A DNA stretch of 64,000 nucleotides from assembly GCA_027924645.1 (NCBI GenBank), contig BSBN01000037.1, positions 682,001 through 746,000 of the forward strand. The letters are read 5' to 3'. Position 1 is the first letter of the stretch. Each line of letters begins with the position of its first letter. Shown here in pieces: positions 1-11,440 of this stretch. The DNA comes from Cunninghamia lanceolata (taxonomy: Eukaryota; Streptophyta; Pinopsida; Cupressales; Cupressaceae). The notes under the pieces were generated by a model. That model saw only the letters and a list, made by a program, of their open reading frames with translations, had not been told where the DNA came from and did no database searches. The position numbers and the translations under genes were made by a program.

Positions 1-493
1 ATCAGGTTTTTAAGGTACAAATTGGATTTTCTTGATGGATTGGAATTACACAATCATTTGTCACATCATGATGAACATTTTTAGCATGATTGTGTGGATT
101 TTGGGCACGTTTAACAATAATTAATGCCACTGCACACAAAAAGTCTGTGACCCCCAAAAATCTTGCTTTTTACAGAAAAGGCTAGAAAAACATGAAATAA
201 ATGTCTCCAAATGGATTATGATGACCACAAAAACTTCCTAAATCAATATATAGGCCAAATGGGTACTTGAAAATGGTAGAAAATGTAGAAAATCATGTGA
301 AAATCAGTAGATTTAAGAGGTTGTTCATAGAAAAATGACATTGGCAATGAGCTATTTTTGACAGATCCATGACTACAAATGGACATATCTTGATCCAAAC
401 TGATGGAAAATGATTGTTTAAGATGAAATTGATGCTTGGCCTTGTTTCTTACAGGTCTAAGAGGATAAAAGAGACAACTGGAGCCGTTTGTGA
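1..493. other. AT-rich non-coding stretch
   Basis: I see no sustained reading frame, terminal repeat or RNA gene. It lies upstream of a short plus-strand frame and is probably part of the same decayed element, but nothing in the sequence proves this. Confidence 0.4.
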
Positions 494-787
494 ATGATGA
501 ACATACAGAGGTACCCTGTTGACCCAGAACTGCAGAATCGAGATTCTATCAATCAAATTACTGCTACACCTGTAAGAGAAGATCAATATGATGTCCAAGA
601 TGATAGAGATGAGCTACAGGAGCTAAAAGACATAGAAGGTTATGCCAAATTACTGTTGTTCCTACAGATCTAGTCCAATGTCCAAGACATGCCTACAGCT
701 ATCCCAACAGTCCAGTCATTAAGAATCAGTCCAACAAGCACCTAGTTGGATATACTTTCAATAAAATGTGCCACATACCCCTCTTGA
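494..787 (+). pseudogene. Possible C-terminal remnant of a retroelement ORF
   Basis: A plus-strand frame opens with two consecutive ATG codons and encodes an acidic, glutamine-rich peptide (start MMNIQRYPVDPELQ, then runs such as QDDRDELQELKD). It is interrupted by TAG at 671-673 and 743-745 before a TGA near 785. I recognise no domain. The composition resembles the larger acidic frame at 1,897-3,615, and the TAG-only internal stops match it too, so it may belong to the same or a sister element. It could also be a chance frame; support is weak. Confidence 0.3.
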
Positions 788-1087
788 TCCAGTCAGCTCT
801 TGGAATCTCATGAATCCACATCAGCTCAAGTTTTCAAGTGTCATGTGACTCTATTTTGGCTTTATTAGGCTTTGAAAATTGACTTTTCATTATGTACAAC
901 CGAATGGGTATCCATTTTGTCCAGATTCAATGTATTTGCAAGCTGTTTTTTGTCTTTTTCCTAAAGGACAAAAATAAATCCGAAAATGCAAATAACTACT
1001 ATATATCATTTAATGCCATGTAATCTAGATGCTTGGTGTTGAGTTAATCTCCATCGTCCATTCAAAAACTCGGTATGGTGCCTTGTC

Positions 1088-1095
1088 TATAAAAG
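1088..1095 (+). promoter_or_regulatory. TATA-like box TATAAAAG
   Basis: TATAAAAG lies in a GC-richer stretch about 800 bp upstream of the plus-strand ORF at 1,897. It resembles the core promoter of a retroelement LTR or leader. A similar TATAAAAG occurs at 4,371-4,378 downstream of that ORF. The two surroundings do not align well by eye, so I do not call them an LTR pair. Confidence 0.35.
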
Positions 1096-1896
1096 GGCCA
1101 TCCTTTCCTCTCATTTGTAAGTAAGATTTGATAATAAATTGTTGAGACTGCCAAAATATAGTCAATACAAAGTAAGTTTTGCAGGTTGCTAGGAATTTGT
1201 GATTATGTGTTGTCTTATTTTAGATTTCATGGTTCATGTTAATCTGAAATTAGTTGATATTCAGTCGCATTTGTGATTAATCATTCAGATATTTGATGGA
1301 TTTCCTGTCCATACCATTAATGGCTTGCTGATTGTATGCCATTGTGCATGGTTAGTCTGGACAAATTTAATGAGATAAGTTTGATTGTATGATTTCATTA
1401 AGTTGCACCAGGAATAGGGTATTTGATGAACCATCTACAATTTGAAAATCATTGTATTTCCTTAGAAGATTGCACAATCTCTGTGGCATTGTGGGCTGCT
1501 TGGTTAAATAGGGATTTGTTTATTGTTGGGAATTTGTCTATCTGTTTGTTGATCATTTCTATAATTGTCTATAGGATCTCTCTTATCCCTTCTCTCTCTC
1601 CCTCTCCTTTTGCATTTTCTTTATATCAAGTTTGGTAGATTTAGGGTTTTAGCAGCATTTCATTGCCCATCCACTAAAATTTCAAACTTTACAGTCTGAA
1701 CCGTATAGGGTTTATGCATTCACATTGCTGCCATCTTTTCATAAACCCTATCATATGTAAGACCCCTTGTTGGCACAGCTAGTGCATTCCACTGAGATAT
1801 TCCAAGCAAGCTAAGACCTAGTTGTATTATCCTTGGGGCAGTCCTATCTTGGATAGGATACCTTTTTCAAGAGAGGTGTGATACTAACAATCACAC

Positions 1897-3615
1897 TTGC
1901 GTTGTTGTGTGCTAAAAAGACCATCAACATATATGTTAGAGGGAGTTAGCATCCCCAAACAAAGTAGGTATCAAAAACCAATTATGAGGGGGTCTACTTC
2001 CAGACCATCTAGTGTTCAGATGCCTGAGTACCACGATCCAACCTTGCATGTAGCAAGAGAGTTTCAACATGATGTGCCAATGGACAATATTATAAAGGTA
2101 AAAACTAAACTGGCTCAACAAACCGTGAGCAAGGTGCTAGAGAAAGAAGTGGGTAAGTTTTTGCCACTTAGTTAGACCATTGATCTGACTGACGATGACG
2201 TGGTTAGGGATGTAACTGATCACCCTATTGAAAGTTTGCTTAGGCACACTAAGCCTGCAACCGAAGGTGAGGTTCAAGGAGAACATAGCAAAGAAGTTAG
2301 AAGGGCAGAGTCCCCAAAAGTTGAAGTGCCAATAGAACCTTTAAATATCCTGATAGAAACTATCACTAGCCCTAGAGTGATAGACCTAAATTATCAGCCA
2401 ACAGAAGGTGATGAACAAGAGGTTGTAAAGGATAGCCAAACACAAGAAGAGAATATCCAGATGGATATTGATGATAGAAGTCAAGATGTCCAAACTGAGG
2501 ATACTGCAAGAGAGGAACATATCCAGATGGATATAGAGCAGCCTGAACAACAAGAGCTTGCATCCAGACAGCAGGATTAGGGAGACAAAAGGGCTAATGA
2601 GGAATTGATTCAAAAATTAGACATAGAGGAACCCCATTAGAATGTCCAGGTTACATCTGAGAAGCAAATGGGAAGTGCTCCTAAGTATGCTATAAGCCAA
2701 GGAAAACAAGATGAAGTATCCTGTATGGCTCATGATCAATAGGAAGGACAGATGAAGGATGATAATCATGCGGAAGGTCAGGATGGAGAAAAAGATACAT
2801 CATATGCAGACCAACCACCCCTAGATTAGGAAAAGAAACAAATTGGGGATGATCATGATGAAGAAATGGCTCAATAGGAACAAGAGCATAAAGACCAACA
2901 GCTTTTTGGTTAGGATGAAGAAAATACAGAGATTCTTGTAGGTCAGGATGACCAAAATAAAGAGAAAGAAATACAAGATGCTCAAATTGAGCAACATGAC
3001 TAGGTAGGGTTAGGACCTGCTATACCATCTTGGATGTTATCAGAGATAGGGCACCCAAAAGAAGAACAAGTGCCATTTGATTTTAAATCTTTATTCACAT
3101 TGGATAGTACTAAGCCCAAGCACAAGGCTAGGGTGGTTTCAAAAATAAGAAGAGATGTTGCAACTGGAAAGAGAACAACACAAGTAGCAGTCCCCATGGT
3201 GGACAAGGCCAAAGGAGAAATAAGGCTAGAGGAATTCCAAGTCACCTCAATTGACTTGGGGGATTCTACAACAGATCAAGATATTCATGAGCTCAAAGAG
3301 AGCACTAAGGCTGTAGCTGTGAGAATGAAGAAATTGAAGACAAAGAATAAAGAATTGAAGGAGCAAAATGCTCAATTACACCAATTTTTTAAGGGTTTAG
3401 TAAAACCCATAGGTCTGGCCTCCATGATACAAGCTACAAAAGGGCCCATTGCCTTGACCTTAATCAGCAAGGATGAAATAATAGGATTGGATGCCTTGAA
3501 GCATCAGGCACATGTGATGAACAATTGGTTCACCAAGTTCCTGAAAGAGGGAGAAGTAATAAAGGCTTCATTGTCCAATTGGGACATGCTAAGCCACATG
3601 AAGGGAAAAGATTGA
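1897..3615 (+). pseudogene. Long acidic/coiled-coil ORF broken only by TAG codons
   Basis: One reading frame of about 573 codons runs from an ATG at 1,897 to a TGA at 3,613-3,615. It is interrupted by eight in-frame TAG codons (2,173; 2,578; 2,638; 2,740; 2,827; 2,875; 2,911; 3,001) and by no TAA or TGA. The N-terminal third is mixed. The middle is very acidic and Gln-rich with repeats of the type QMDI. The C-terminal third has a Lys/Arg-rich segment and then a coiled coil (residues near KKLKTKNKELKEQNAQLHQF). No catalytic or zinc-binding motif is visible. The architecture (acidic low complexity, basic patch, coiled coil) resembles the frames at 47.3-50.3 kb and 21.9-23.8 kb, suggesting a structural protein of a non-autonomous retroelement. 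The family is not recognised; the coding origin is well supported by frame persistence. Confidence 0.6.
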
Positions 3616-3641
3616 TTCAGAGTAGTTGAGATCTAACTACA

Positions 3642-4139
3642 TTGAAAGTTATGAGGAAACCAGATACTAATACCCTCATGACAAAGAGGATTTTGACACC
3701 TCAAATGCTTCCACAGATGGATAACTGGTTTGAAGGCCTGAGGTTTGAGTTCAACATTTTGAAAAGATGTAACACAAAAGCAACTGATATTAGCATGAAG
3801 GCACATGATCTTTTAGTGGAGGAACTAGCCATTTTGGAGATTTTGGAAGGTGAAGTTGAAGGTAAGATTGAAAATTAGGATGATGAATTTACAATTAATA
3901 CATTCAGAAACAACTTAGCTACAAAGGATCCAGTCCAACATTTTTCAGAGGATACTATTAAGAAGGCTATGCATATGAAATCTAAGATAAATTTATATAA
4001 TGAAGAGTTGGACAGTAGGACCAATAGGTGGATATCCTTGAGAGGGCAATTGAAAGCTCAAGAACATGCAACTAAAAAGGCTAAGGTACTAAATAGAGCA
4101 GAGATAGAGAAAGCCCTCAGAGCATATGAGCTCATCTAA
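3642..4139 (+). pseudogene. Coiled-coil continuation of the acidic ORF (frameshifted)
   Basis: A second plus-strand frame starts just after the TGA ending the preceding ORF and in a different phase. It runs 166 codons to a TAA at 4,137-4,139 with a single internal stop, again TAG (3,876-3,878). The peptide is predicted helical and charged, with stretches such as MKSKINLYNEELDSR and RNRAEIEKALRAYEL-like heptads. It most simply is the C-terminal part of the same protein, separated by one frameshift. No enzymatic motif is seen. Confidence 0.45.
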
Positions 4140-5240
4140 GGTATTGGATGCAAGATAACAAAATAAGCATCAATAGAAGAGGAATCTAAGGGAGATGCTG
4201 AATAGGGAATATGAAGACCAAGTCAAAGATTCAGAGAATATGCCATTTCGCCAATTGTCCTCAACTAAAGATTGCTAAATATGCAATCACGTGCCACTTT
4301 TTCTAACTATTAAATTATCTTGATGGGATCCTAACCATTGGATCAATGTAACCGAATCATATCCTTGTTCTATAAAAGGATATTGATTGCCATTTTGTAG
4401 GGAGATCGAATTGGTGATTTTGTAGACACTAAGTGTACATTTTGTAACTTTGTGTTTCCTCATTATTCTTTCTTAGATCATTTGTATATGTGTATTCTTT
4501 TTGCATACTAGATGGAAATCTTTTGATTACAACTTATCATATATCTTGTGTAATTTGTGAGTGATTTCTGGACGTGTAATTGTGAACTACTGCATTCAAC
4601 AGAGGTGCATTCACAAAGTGCATGTTGTCTTAATTCTTTTCCTTTGAAGATTTGCACCTATAATGTGTAGTCATGGACTATCCTGGCAAAGCATGGTTTG
4701 GTTTTCATCTCCTTTTGATAAAATTATCAAAGATACATGTGGATCAGTGATTGAACTTAGTTAAAGTTAGAATTTAGATGTATTCAATCTTATTTTACTT
4801 CATTTTCATAAATAACCACATCATAACTGCAAATAATGATAAATAACAAGTAGAGACAAAGAAATATGCTGAATATTGAACATCCTTAGTATATTTGAGT
4901 TAAAAGCATGTCAATTTGAAAATATCATGCAAAGATTAACAAATAACGGTGCAGAACATTGAAATATATGCTTATAGGCAAAATATTTCAAAGAATTTAA
5001 GCGTAGAAGTGAGGAATAAGTAAATTTGAGATAGTTTTAGAAGAACTAATCAAAGTTAGAGAAAACTTTAAGAATAATCTCAAATATTGATGAATTGTGA
5101 AAGAATTGTGCAAAGGACATATTCATATAAATATTTGCATATCTTATCTAGGGATAGTAGGATTTAACATAATTGAGTGAGAATTCATGTAGAACAGGTA
5201 AAACAGAGCAAGTATTTGCAAATCATAGACAAAATTTCTT
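4140..5240. other. Non-coding, TATA-bearing, AT-rich stretch
   Basis: A TATAAAAG sits at 4,371-4,378, followed by a T-rich leader. From about 4,750 on the sequence is AT-rich with no frame longer than a few dozen codons. It could be the 3' terminal repeat of the element carrying the 1.9-4.1 kb ORF, but I could not find a matching left copy. Confidence 0.35.
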
Positions 5241-5519
5241 CAAATCAAGATGTAAGGCCCCAAAATGATTAAAAACATTATCACATCAAACCTCTAAGTG
5301 ACTGTTAGAAGGTCAAGACTTGACTAATGAAGACTTGGGATAATAAATTCATCCTCAATTTATCATATCTTTCAAGATGATAAAGGTTTGTTTTGTGAAC
5401 TTTTATTTTGTGTTAATGAGACTAATAATCACATCAACAAGCATATTGGCTAAATTATTTTCTATCTTCCTTGTGGGGTGTAGCCATTGATGATTGAAAT
5501 AGCCTCTTGAAACATCTCT

Positions 5520-7250
5520 AAGAAATTAAAGGCCTTTGAGGAAGAGTTCAATTGCTTCAAGATGATAATGAAATAGTAGAAAAAAATTACAATACAAGGT
5601 ACGGTAAGCATGAAAACAAATGAGCTTATAATCATAGACTTAAAGAATTTCTTGTGAAGTTAGAAAAAGAACCTATAGATGGGTTAAAGAAAAGATGCTT
5701 TATTGAAGGCTTGATTCCTTCATTAAGGAAAAAATGAAAGTGGTGTTTCCCTCATCATACATAGAAGCATATAATATGGAAATGGATATATAAATCAAAG
5801 ATAAAACATCATCTCAAGCCAAAATAAAAATTGATGGAGATGATAGTTTAGAAGGGAGTAGTGATAGTGAATTAGGAATGGTACAAGCACTCTAGAGGAA
5901 TATGCTTCGAATGATGAAGAAATTGAAAGAAGAGAAAGAAACCAATGAACTATGGTGTACTGAGTGCAAAAGTGAAGGTCATGTTAAAGATAAGTATCCT
6001 AGAAAAATGTTTTGTGATATTTTCTAGGTTATGGGTCATTCAATAAAAGAGTTCTCATACAATTTGAAGACCAAAAGCACACAAATGCTCTTTACACAAG
6101 GAGAACAGTCCACTCTACCAATCACTAGACTGAAGCCACAAAATAACATGAATGCATCTTTAGGTGGATATCAAAATCAAACAAGGGGAGTTCGGAGTAA
6201 GATACAATACAACCCAAAAGGACACCCTATCATACAATGTTGATAATGTAGTGAATGGGAACACTTTGCGAGAGACTATCATAACAACTAGAACAAATTG
6301 GGATTATTGTGCAAATGGAATGCACCTAGAGACTATTAAGACATTGAATATCTAAAGCAAAAGGCTAGCATCAACATGATTGATGTAGAGGCATAATGAA
6401 GTATTGGCCATTATTCGAGCCCAAGCAAAGAAGATTGTGTACTTGTACCCACATACAAAAAAAGGACATTGTGAAGAAAGAGCTAAAGTGGAGCATGCTA
6501 CGAATAATGAATGTTTCCACTCAAATTCAAATGCAAGTATGGTAACAAATAAATTATAATATGATAAAAATATTGCAATGCAAGTGCTTCAAACTACCAT
6601 ACCAATCAAAGTAATGGATTTATTACAAAGTATTCTCAAACTATGAAATGCTATGACTAATATTGTATCTGGGAAGAATGAGATGGTGCATTCTATGTCT
6701 AGAGAGAATGAAGACCCAATAATTGAATCTCCCTTGTTAGGATTCCAAGTAATCAGTCCCGTGTTACTGACAGTTAACATGGAAAAGAAACTAGTTGTGG
6801 TGAATATGGAGATCCTTCGAAGGAATCTCACTAATACAATTATTGATGGTGGGTTTGGTGTGAACTTACTTCTAAAAGACACTTGGAGAAGTCTAGGCAA
6901 GCCAACCATTTGACCCCTAAATTTTCAACTAGTGGGTGTAGATCAACAAGGAATGAAGGTACTTGGAATTTTAATGGGCCAAAAGGTATTTATCAGAAAC
7001 CAAACATTTTTATTGAATTTTGTGTTCATCTCATTATAGAAGAAAAGTGTATGATGCATTATTGGGTCAAGGTTGGCTAGTAGTAGGCAAATCCAACCAC
7101 AAATAGAAAAAGAACACAATCTCCATCAAAAATAAGGGTAAAAAATACATAATCAATTTGAAGAACCAATCAGTAAGTCAGGAAGTAGCTTCCTCATATT
7201 TGTCAGATTTAGACTCTGAAGAAGAATGGAATTACAGTTGTGTTCAAAAT
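5520..7250 (+). pseudogene. gag-pro: Ty3/gypsy gag-protease remnant
   Basis: Pieces in all three plus frames form a collinear gag-protease. A capsid-like segment comes first (KEFLVKLEKEPIDGLKKRCF near 5,640-5,710). Three decayed CCHC zinc knuckles follow: CTECKSEGHVKDKY near 5,955 with the last Cys changed to Tyr; CDIF with a TAG then VMGHSIKEF near 6,010-6,050; and SEWEHFARDY near 6,255. Next is an aspartic protease-like core (TIIDGGFGVNLLL near 6,838-6,875, with the usual DSG/DTG read as DGG), then the strand around 6,905-7,080 that normally ends the protease. RT and integrase are absent. Stops and frameshifts are frequent and no LTR is found nearby, so this is an old fragment. Gypsy affiliation rests on the protease context and the multi-knuckle gag. 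Confidence 0.7.
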
Positions 7251-7479
7251 ATGAAACAAATTCTACAACCTATTTCACTATAAAATGGAGGACTATGAAG
7301 TGTTTACCTTGAACTACAATTTTATTGAAGCTACTCAGATCAATGAAGAATGATTTTAAAAAGTTAGGTAGTTTATGTGTGTCAAACACAATACAAGGTT
7401 CAAAAAAGACAACAGTTCTGGTCCTGGCATCGACACCCAAATTTATTGAAGATTCCAAAATTAATGAAGTTGAATCAAA

Positions 7480-8121
7480 TTCATAGGAAAATTATGGAAA
7501 AAGAAACAATATTATATAGGTAAGATAGAAAAATAAAAGCATTGAAGTTAATAAGAAAAAAATGAGGTGGTCCCCACAAGAGCAAAAAAGAAAAAATAAT
7601 AATAAAAGTTCAAGTTTGTGTTGGGTGGAAAAGGTAAATATTAAAAAATTAAATATTAAAGACCCCCCTTTCCTCACCATACAACCACCTTATTTCCTTT
7701 CTGTATGATCAAGAGCACATGGTATTAAAAGGTTTGAAAATGAAATTATTCTTTCCATTGTACGACCCAACCCCAACATATTGACCGTATGATAGAACAA
7801 TAATAATCCAATTAAAATTGTAAACACTATCTCAAGAAACATATGACCTATAATATACTACATCTATCTACTTCTACTATCATACAACCTCCATCTCTTA
7901 CTCTTTCTATCATAGGAATACAAAATCTCATTGTACAACCTTCCTCTGATTTCATCATACAATCAAAGAAAGATAATGTGAAAACTTCTAATATTTTTTC
8001 ATCCCACTGTACGATAGGAAGAATATGGTATGTTTTAATTTAATTTCTCCTTCTATCATATAATTTGTTAATTTAACTTCCAGTCATATGGAACATCTCA
8101 CTTCAATTGTATGGTCTACAT
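7480..8121. other. Non-coding, pyrimidine-rich stretch with recurring TGTAYGA/TCRTACA words
   Basis: There is no coding potential. Short words of the type CATACAAC, GTATGAT and TGTACGA recur about ten times between 7,670 and 8,110, with a few more just beyond the solo LTR that interrupts this stretch. No fixed spacing was evident. Confidence 0.35.
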
Positions 8122-8191
8122 AGAATTGTTACACATATGGTTCTTAGGGTTGTCATTGATGTCAACACTATCATGGTGGTGTGATGGTTTT

Positions 8192-8344
8192 CATGGTTGG
8201 ATGTCATGACCCATCCAACAAGAGAAGAATATATAGTTCATGGTTGGATGTCATGTCCCATCCAACAAGAAAAGAAGATATAGTTCATGGTTGGATGTCA
8301 TGTCCCATCCAACAAGAGAAGATGATACAGTTCATGGTTGAATG
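8192..8344 (+). repeat. 47-bp minisatellite, three full units plus a split fourth
   Basis: Units start at 8,192, 8,239 and 8,286, with a fourth beginning at 8,333. The core is CATGGTTGGATGTCATG. The units differ by only a few bases. The fourth is interrupted after position 8,344 and resumes at 8,605, where the same core and CATCCAACAAGAGAAG tail continue. The array sits about 65 bp inside the LTR, in what would be U3, so it could act as repeated promoter-proximal elements; that role is inference. Confidence 0.85.
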
Positions 8345-8604
8345 CAGGGATTAAATTTGACGGTCAACCTTGTTTTTTAATGACACTTATCTATTCAGAG
8401 GTGCCCTTAAAATACTATGATATATCTTAATATAAGTAAAATTATATATAAACCAAATATATATATATCATCATAATTCTATATAAATTTTGATAGTCTA
8501 TCCAAAATCTTTCCTTTCATGTGAAATAGTCTTTTTAAAATTTTAATTGTATTTTACAGAAAAATGTCTACATACGGCCATACAACCATCAAATTTAGGC
8601 CTTG
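8345..8604. mobile_element. hAT-type MITE, 260 bp
   Basis: The insert starts CAGGGATTAAATTTGACGG. Its other end, read on the opposite strand, is CAAGGCCTAAATTTGATGG, giving 19-bp imperfect terminal inverted repeats. It is flanked by a perfect 8-bp direct repeat GTTGAATG (8,337-8,344 and 8,605-8,612). An 8-bp TSD and a CAGGG terminus are hallmarks of hAT elements. The interior is AT-rich and non-coding, so the copy is non-autonomous. It lies inside the fourth unit of the minisatellite, which dates it after the minisatellite expansion. Because the target is itself repetitive, part of the TSD could be coincidental, but the inverted ends argue against that. Confidence 0.75.
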
Positions 8605-9910
8605 GTTGAATGTCATGTTGCATCCAACAAGAGAAGGGAAAAGATATAGTTCAAGTATGAAGATGATCAGATGCATTGCTGATGCTATTGATGGCCTGAA
8701 GTATGCATTTTCAAAGTTCCCTGATGATTGCATTATTGAAAGAGTGTTTTGTTGTTAAACTGATTGAAGATAGTGTTGTCTCTGTGAAGATGTTCTGTGT
8801 AGGATAGTGGAATGCTCCACATTCCTCCGTATTTGCAGATATGGCCATGTGGTTCTAGAATTGTGTTCAAGATGCTGTGAAGGTGATAATTCCAAGTTTT
8901 CAGATCATTTGTTCTTCTGCTGTGAAATTTATACATGATAGAGTACTGACATGTGTTCTGGCAGAGTATGCTAGTGTTGAAGGCATGTTGGAATGCTCTG
9001 CATTCCTTGAAAATGAATGATTGCCCTTGAGGTTTTGCGGACATGTTTTTGGATGTGTATCACATGCTCCCTTGTAGTTTCAAGGGTCTTGGTGGTCCGC
9101 AGCTCAATTTTTCAAATGACAACATGTTGCAGTGTGTTCTAGATGACAGATTGTTCTCAGAGTTAATGATTGAAGCTGTGTGGCACAACTAGCTAATGTG
9201 TGGTGGAAAAGGAGTGTTTGGGGATCTTGTATGAGTCATGTGGACTCATATGGAAAAGTTTCATGAAGATCTTTCTTGTTTCTTGTACCGCACAAGGTTT
9301 TCAAGTTGATGTGGTTGTTATACTTCAAGTCTTCATGTGTTTTCCTTAAGTTGTCCTATTTCCAAATGAACAGATTGTGCAGATGTAATTCCTTAGTGTT
9401 TGAAGCTGTGAAGGATGTTTTAGACTTGGTTAAGCAAGTGTTGTGGATCTTCTACTTGTGTAACATGTGGTTTCACTTAGGACCTATCTTCTACACGTTT
9501 CATATTGCGAGTTGTATGGCCGACTTGTAAACATGTATTCTTCATGTTGTATCTGGCTGACAAGAAATGTAATCAATGTAATATCATATATAAATAGTGA
9601 ATCAAATTGAGTGAGGAGAGATGTGATTGCAAGTTGATTAAAAAGATCGCAAGCAGATAAAAAGCAGAATGAATGCGTTGTTGATGTGCGACTGAAGGAG
9701 AAAGAGCAAAAGTTGTTGATGCTGTCCTGATTCATCTTGAAGACTTATATGTGACATTGATCAAGTATGGAGGGTGTCTAACTGATCAGATCATCAGAAG
9801 AAATTGTGAAGAGACAGAAGTGCAATCATCAAAAGTGTGAGTTTCAATGTCAATTTTCAGACAGTAGAAAGACTGTCATACTGTAATCTTTTGTAAGTGT
9901 GTTCTCAATT

Positions 9911-10089
9911 CAAGGAGTAGTAGCTTCTAGAGAGTTACCCTAAAAAAAAGTCTTCAGGGAGTAGAATCTTCCTTGGGAGTGACCCTAAAACAAAGTCTTC
10001 AGGGAGTAGAAGATTCCTTGGGAGTGACCCTAAATCAAAGTTCTTCAAGCAATAGAAGATTCCTTGGGTTGTAAGCCTAAAACAACGTT
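9911..10089 (+). repeat. 45-bp direct repeat, four imperfect units
   Basis: Units start near 9,911, 9,955, 10,000 and 10,046. They share CAGGGAGTAGAA, TCCTTGGGAGTGACCCTAAA and similar blocks. The two middle units are most alike and the outer two diverged. The array lies in the downstream part of the solo LTR, about 230-400 bp from its 3' end. Confidence 0.75.
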
Positions 10090-10315
10090 GTTATTTGAGA
10101 TTTATATGTTCTGAGTTAATCCTCACTGTGGTTTTTCCTTTCTATGGTTTTCCACGTATATTTGGTGTCATGTGTTGATGTGCATTGTGTTAATCTTTCA
10201 TGTTCATGTTGTGATGATCAAGTTTTAATTTGCTTCGAATAAGTTGAAGTTGTTAAAATTGAAAATTATTTAGATACTGATTCACCCCCCTCTCAATATC
10301 TTGGTGTGTTGAACA

Positions 10316-11011
10316 AGATAACCCAAGTTTGTTATTTTATGTTGTACATCCAATAGTGTCTTCTCTTCATCATATGACTTCTTTGAACACTCATCATTAT
10401 ATAGTTACTCCAAATTTTATCATATACACTACTTCTCATGATGTGCATCTAGTTTATTCCTTTCCTTTACTAAAATCCTAGAGTCTACTCCTTCACCTTA
10501 TGTTGCACAATCTAGTTCCATGGATCCTGTTCCATCCTTGTATGTGTATCTTATAGAAATAATTAGTGAGTCCTTTGCTACACTCATTCATCCTTATGCA
10601 ATTGGTACTTAGATTTTACATTTGGCAAAAATAGGGAATCATTGCTATAGGCTGGTAAATTTGAAGAAAGTATATTCATGGAATATGGGGATACTAAACA
10701 ATAAATTTTAATGATCAAAATGATTTTGAAGTCCCTACAGTACTATCTGGGTTCAGTAGTCAATTGGGTGAAGCATTTTTAGACTCTTTTGTGAAATCAG
10801 ATTGGGTTCATTATTTGTCTAGTCCATAACATTCTTTGTATACTAGCATGTGTTCTGGATGTGTCGGTTCTACTTATCCTCCATGTGTACTTCCAAGTTT
10901 TCATACAAGCCCCTTTATATACAACATCATCACAAATTTGGAAAACCTTACCTAATGTTAGTTGATTCTTACTTGTTCTTTTTTCAGCTATAAAATGACT
11001 TTTTCTTTGAG
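10316..11011. other. Non-coding flank of the solo LTR
   Basis: This continues the composition of 7,480-8,121, with the same CATCATATGA-like words, and contains no supported gene. Its right end merges with a purine-rich tract. Confidence 0.35.
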
Positions 11012-11440
11012 GGGGGATGATGTAGTCAACATACAATGCCCATTATTATGGTTTGATAATATGGTTATTTGATTATGTATTAATTGTTTGTCATCTTTTA
11101 GGCAGTTATAGGATTCAATTGGTAGACCATTAATTGTTTGTCAATTTTCTTGGCAACCATCAAGTTCTTTAAATATACTTTGTATCGTCAAGGAAAGTAA
11201 TTTGATCCTTAGATAACCATATCTATTCTACTTCTGTAATAACTTCATGTGTGAATAAAGACATACTTTTATTTCTCTATTTGGCATGCATTTTCATTTA
11301 TATCATTTATTCAAGTATTAGTTTTATTAGACAGAAGAGTAAACTCATACTTAATTTATTTTCTCCCTTAATTTGAAAAGGACTTTGTTGTACACATTTT
11401 AATTGATTTGTTATATGAAAACTTAACTTGTGTCAAAGTA
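11012..11440 (+). mobile_element. Possible polypurine tract (PPT) and 3' LTR fragment
   Basis: A purine run TTTGAGGGGGGATGATG leads directly into TGTAGTCAACATAC. The following 400 bp has TTTAAATATA and AATAAAG signals. This is the layout of a PPT followed by a plus-strand 3' LTR. No partner LTR or internal coding region was found, so the assignment is tentative. It abuts the minus-strand gypsy remnant. Confidence 0.4.

Larger units (their letters stand above)
8127..10315 (+). mobile_element. Solo LTR, Sirevirus-like copia
   Basis: It begins TGTTACACATATGG, followed by the TTGTCATTGATGTCAAC block also seen at the starts of the LTRs at 41,149, 45,453 and (inverted) 38,901 and 40,907. It ends in the family signature GATTCACCCCCCTCTCA followed by GTGTTGAACA. 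No primer-binding site (PBS) or coding region follows, so it is a solo LTR or truncated copy. Without the hAT MITE inside it the length is about 1.92 kb, close to the 1.98-2.00 kb of the other two members. Flanks AGAAT and AGATA match at only three of five bases, so the TSD is eroded or absent. Confidence 0.78.

Noticed and set aside
1088..4378. Possible LTR pair from the two TATAAAAG regions flanking the 1.9-4.1 kb ORF
   Set aside because: Beyond the TATA box and a few bases the two regions do not align by eye, and no TG...CA ends, PBS or TSD were found.
8122..10320. TSD AGAAT/AGATA for the solo LTR at 8,127-10,315
   Set aside because: Only three of five bases agree, so I do not count it as a TSD.
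10797..11036. Minus-strand 79-codon frame near the polypurine tract
   Set aside because: No motif, no homologous fragment in neighbouring phases, and it overlaps a plus-strand PPT/LTR signature.
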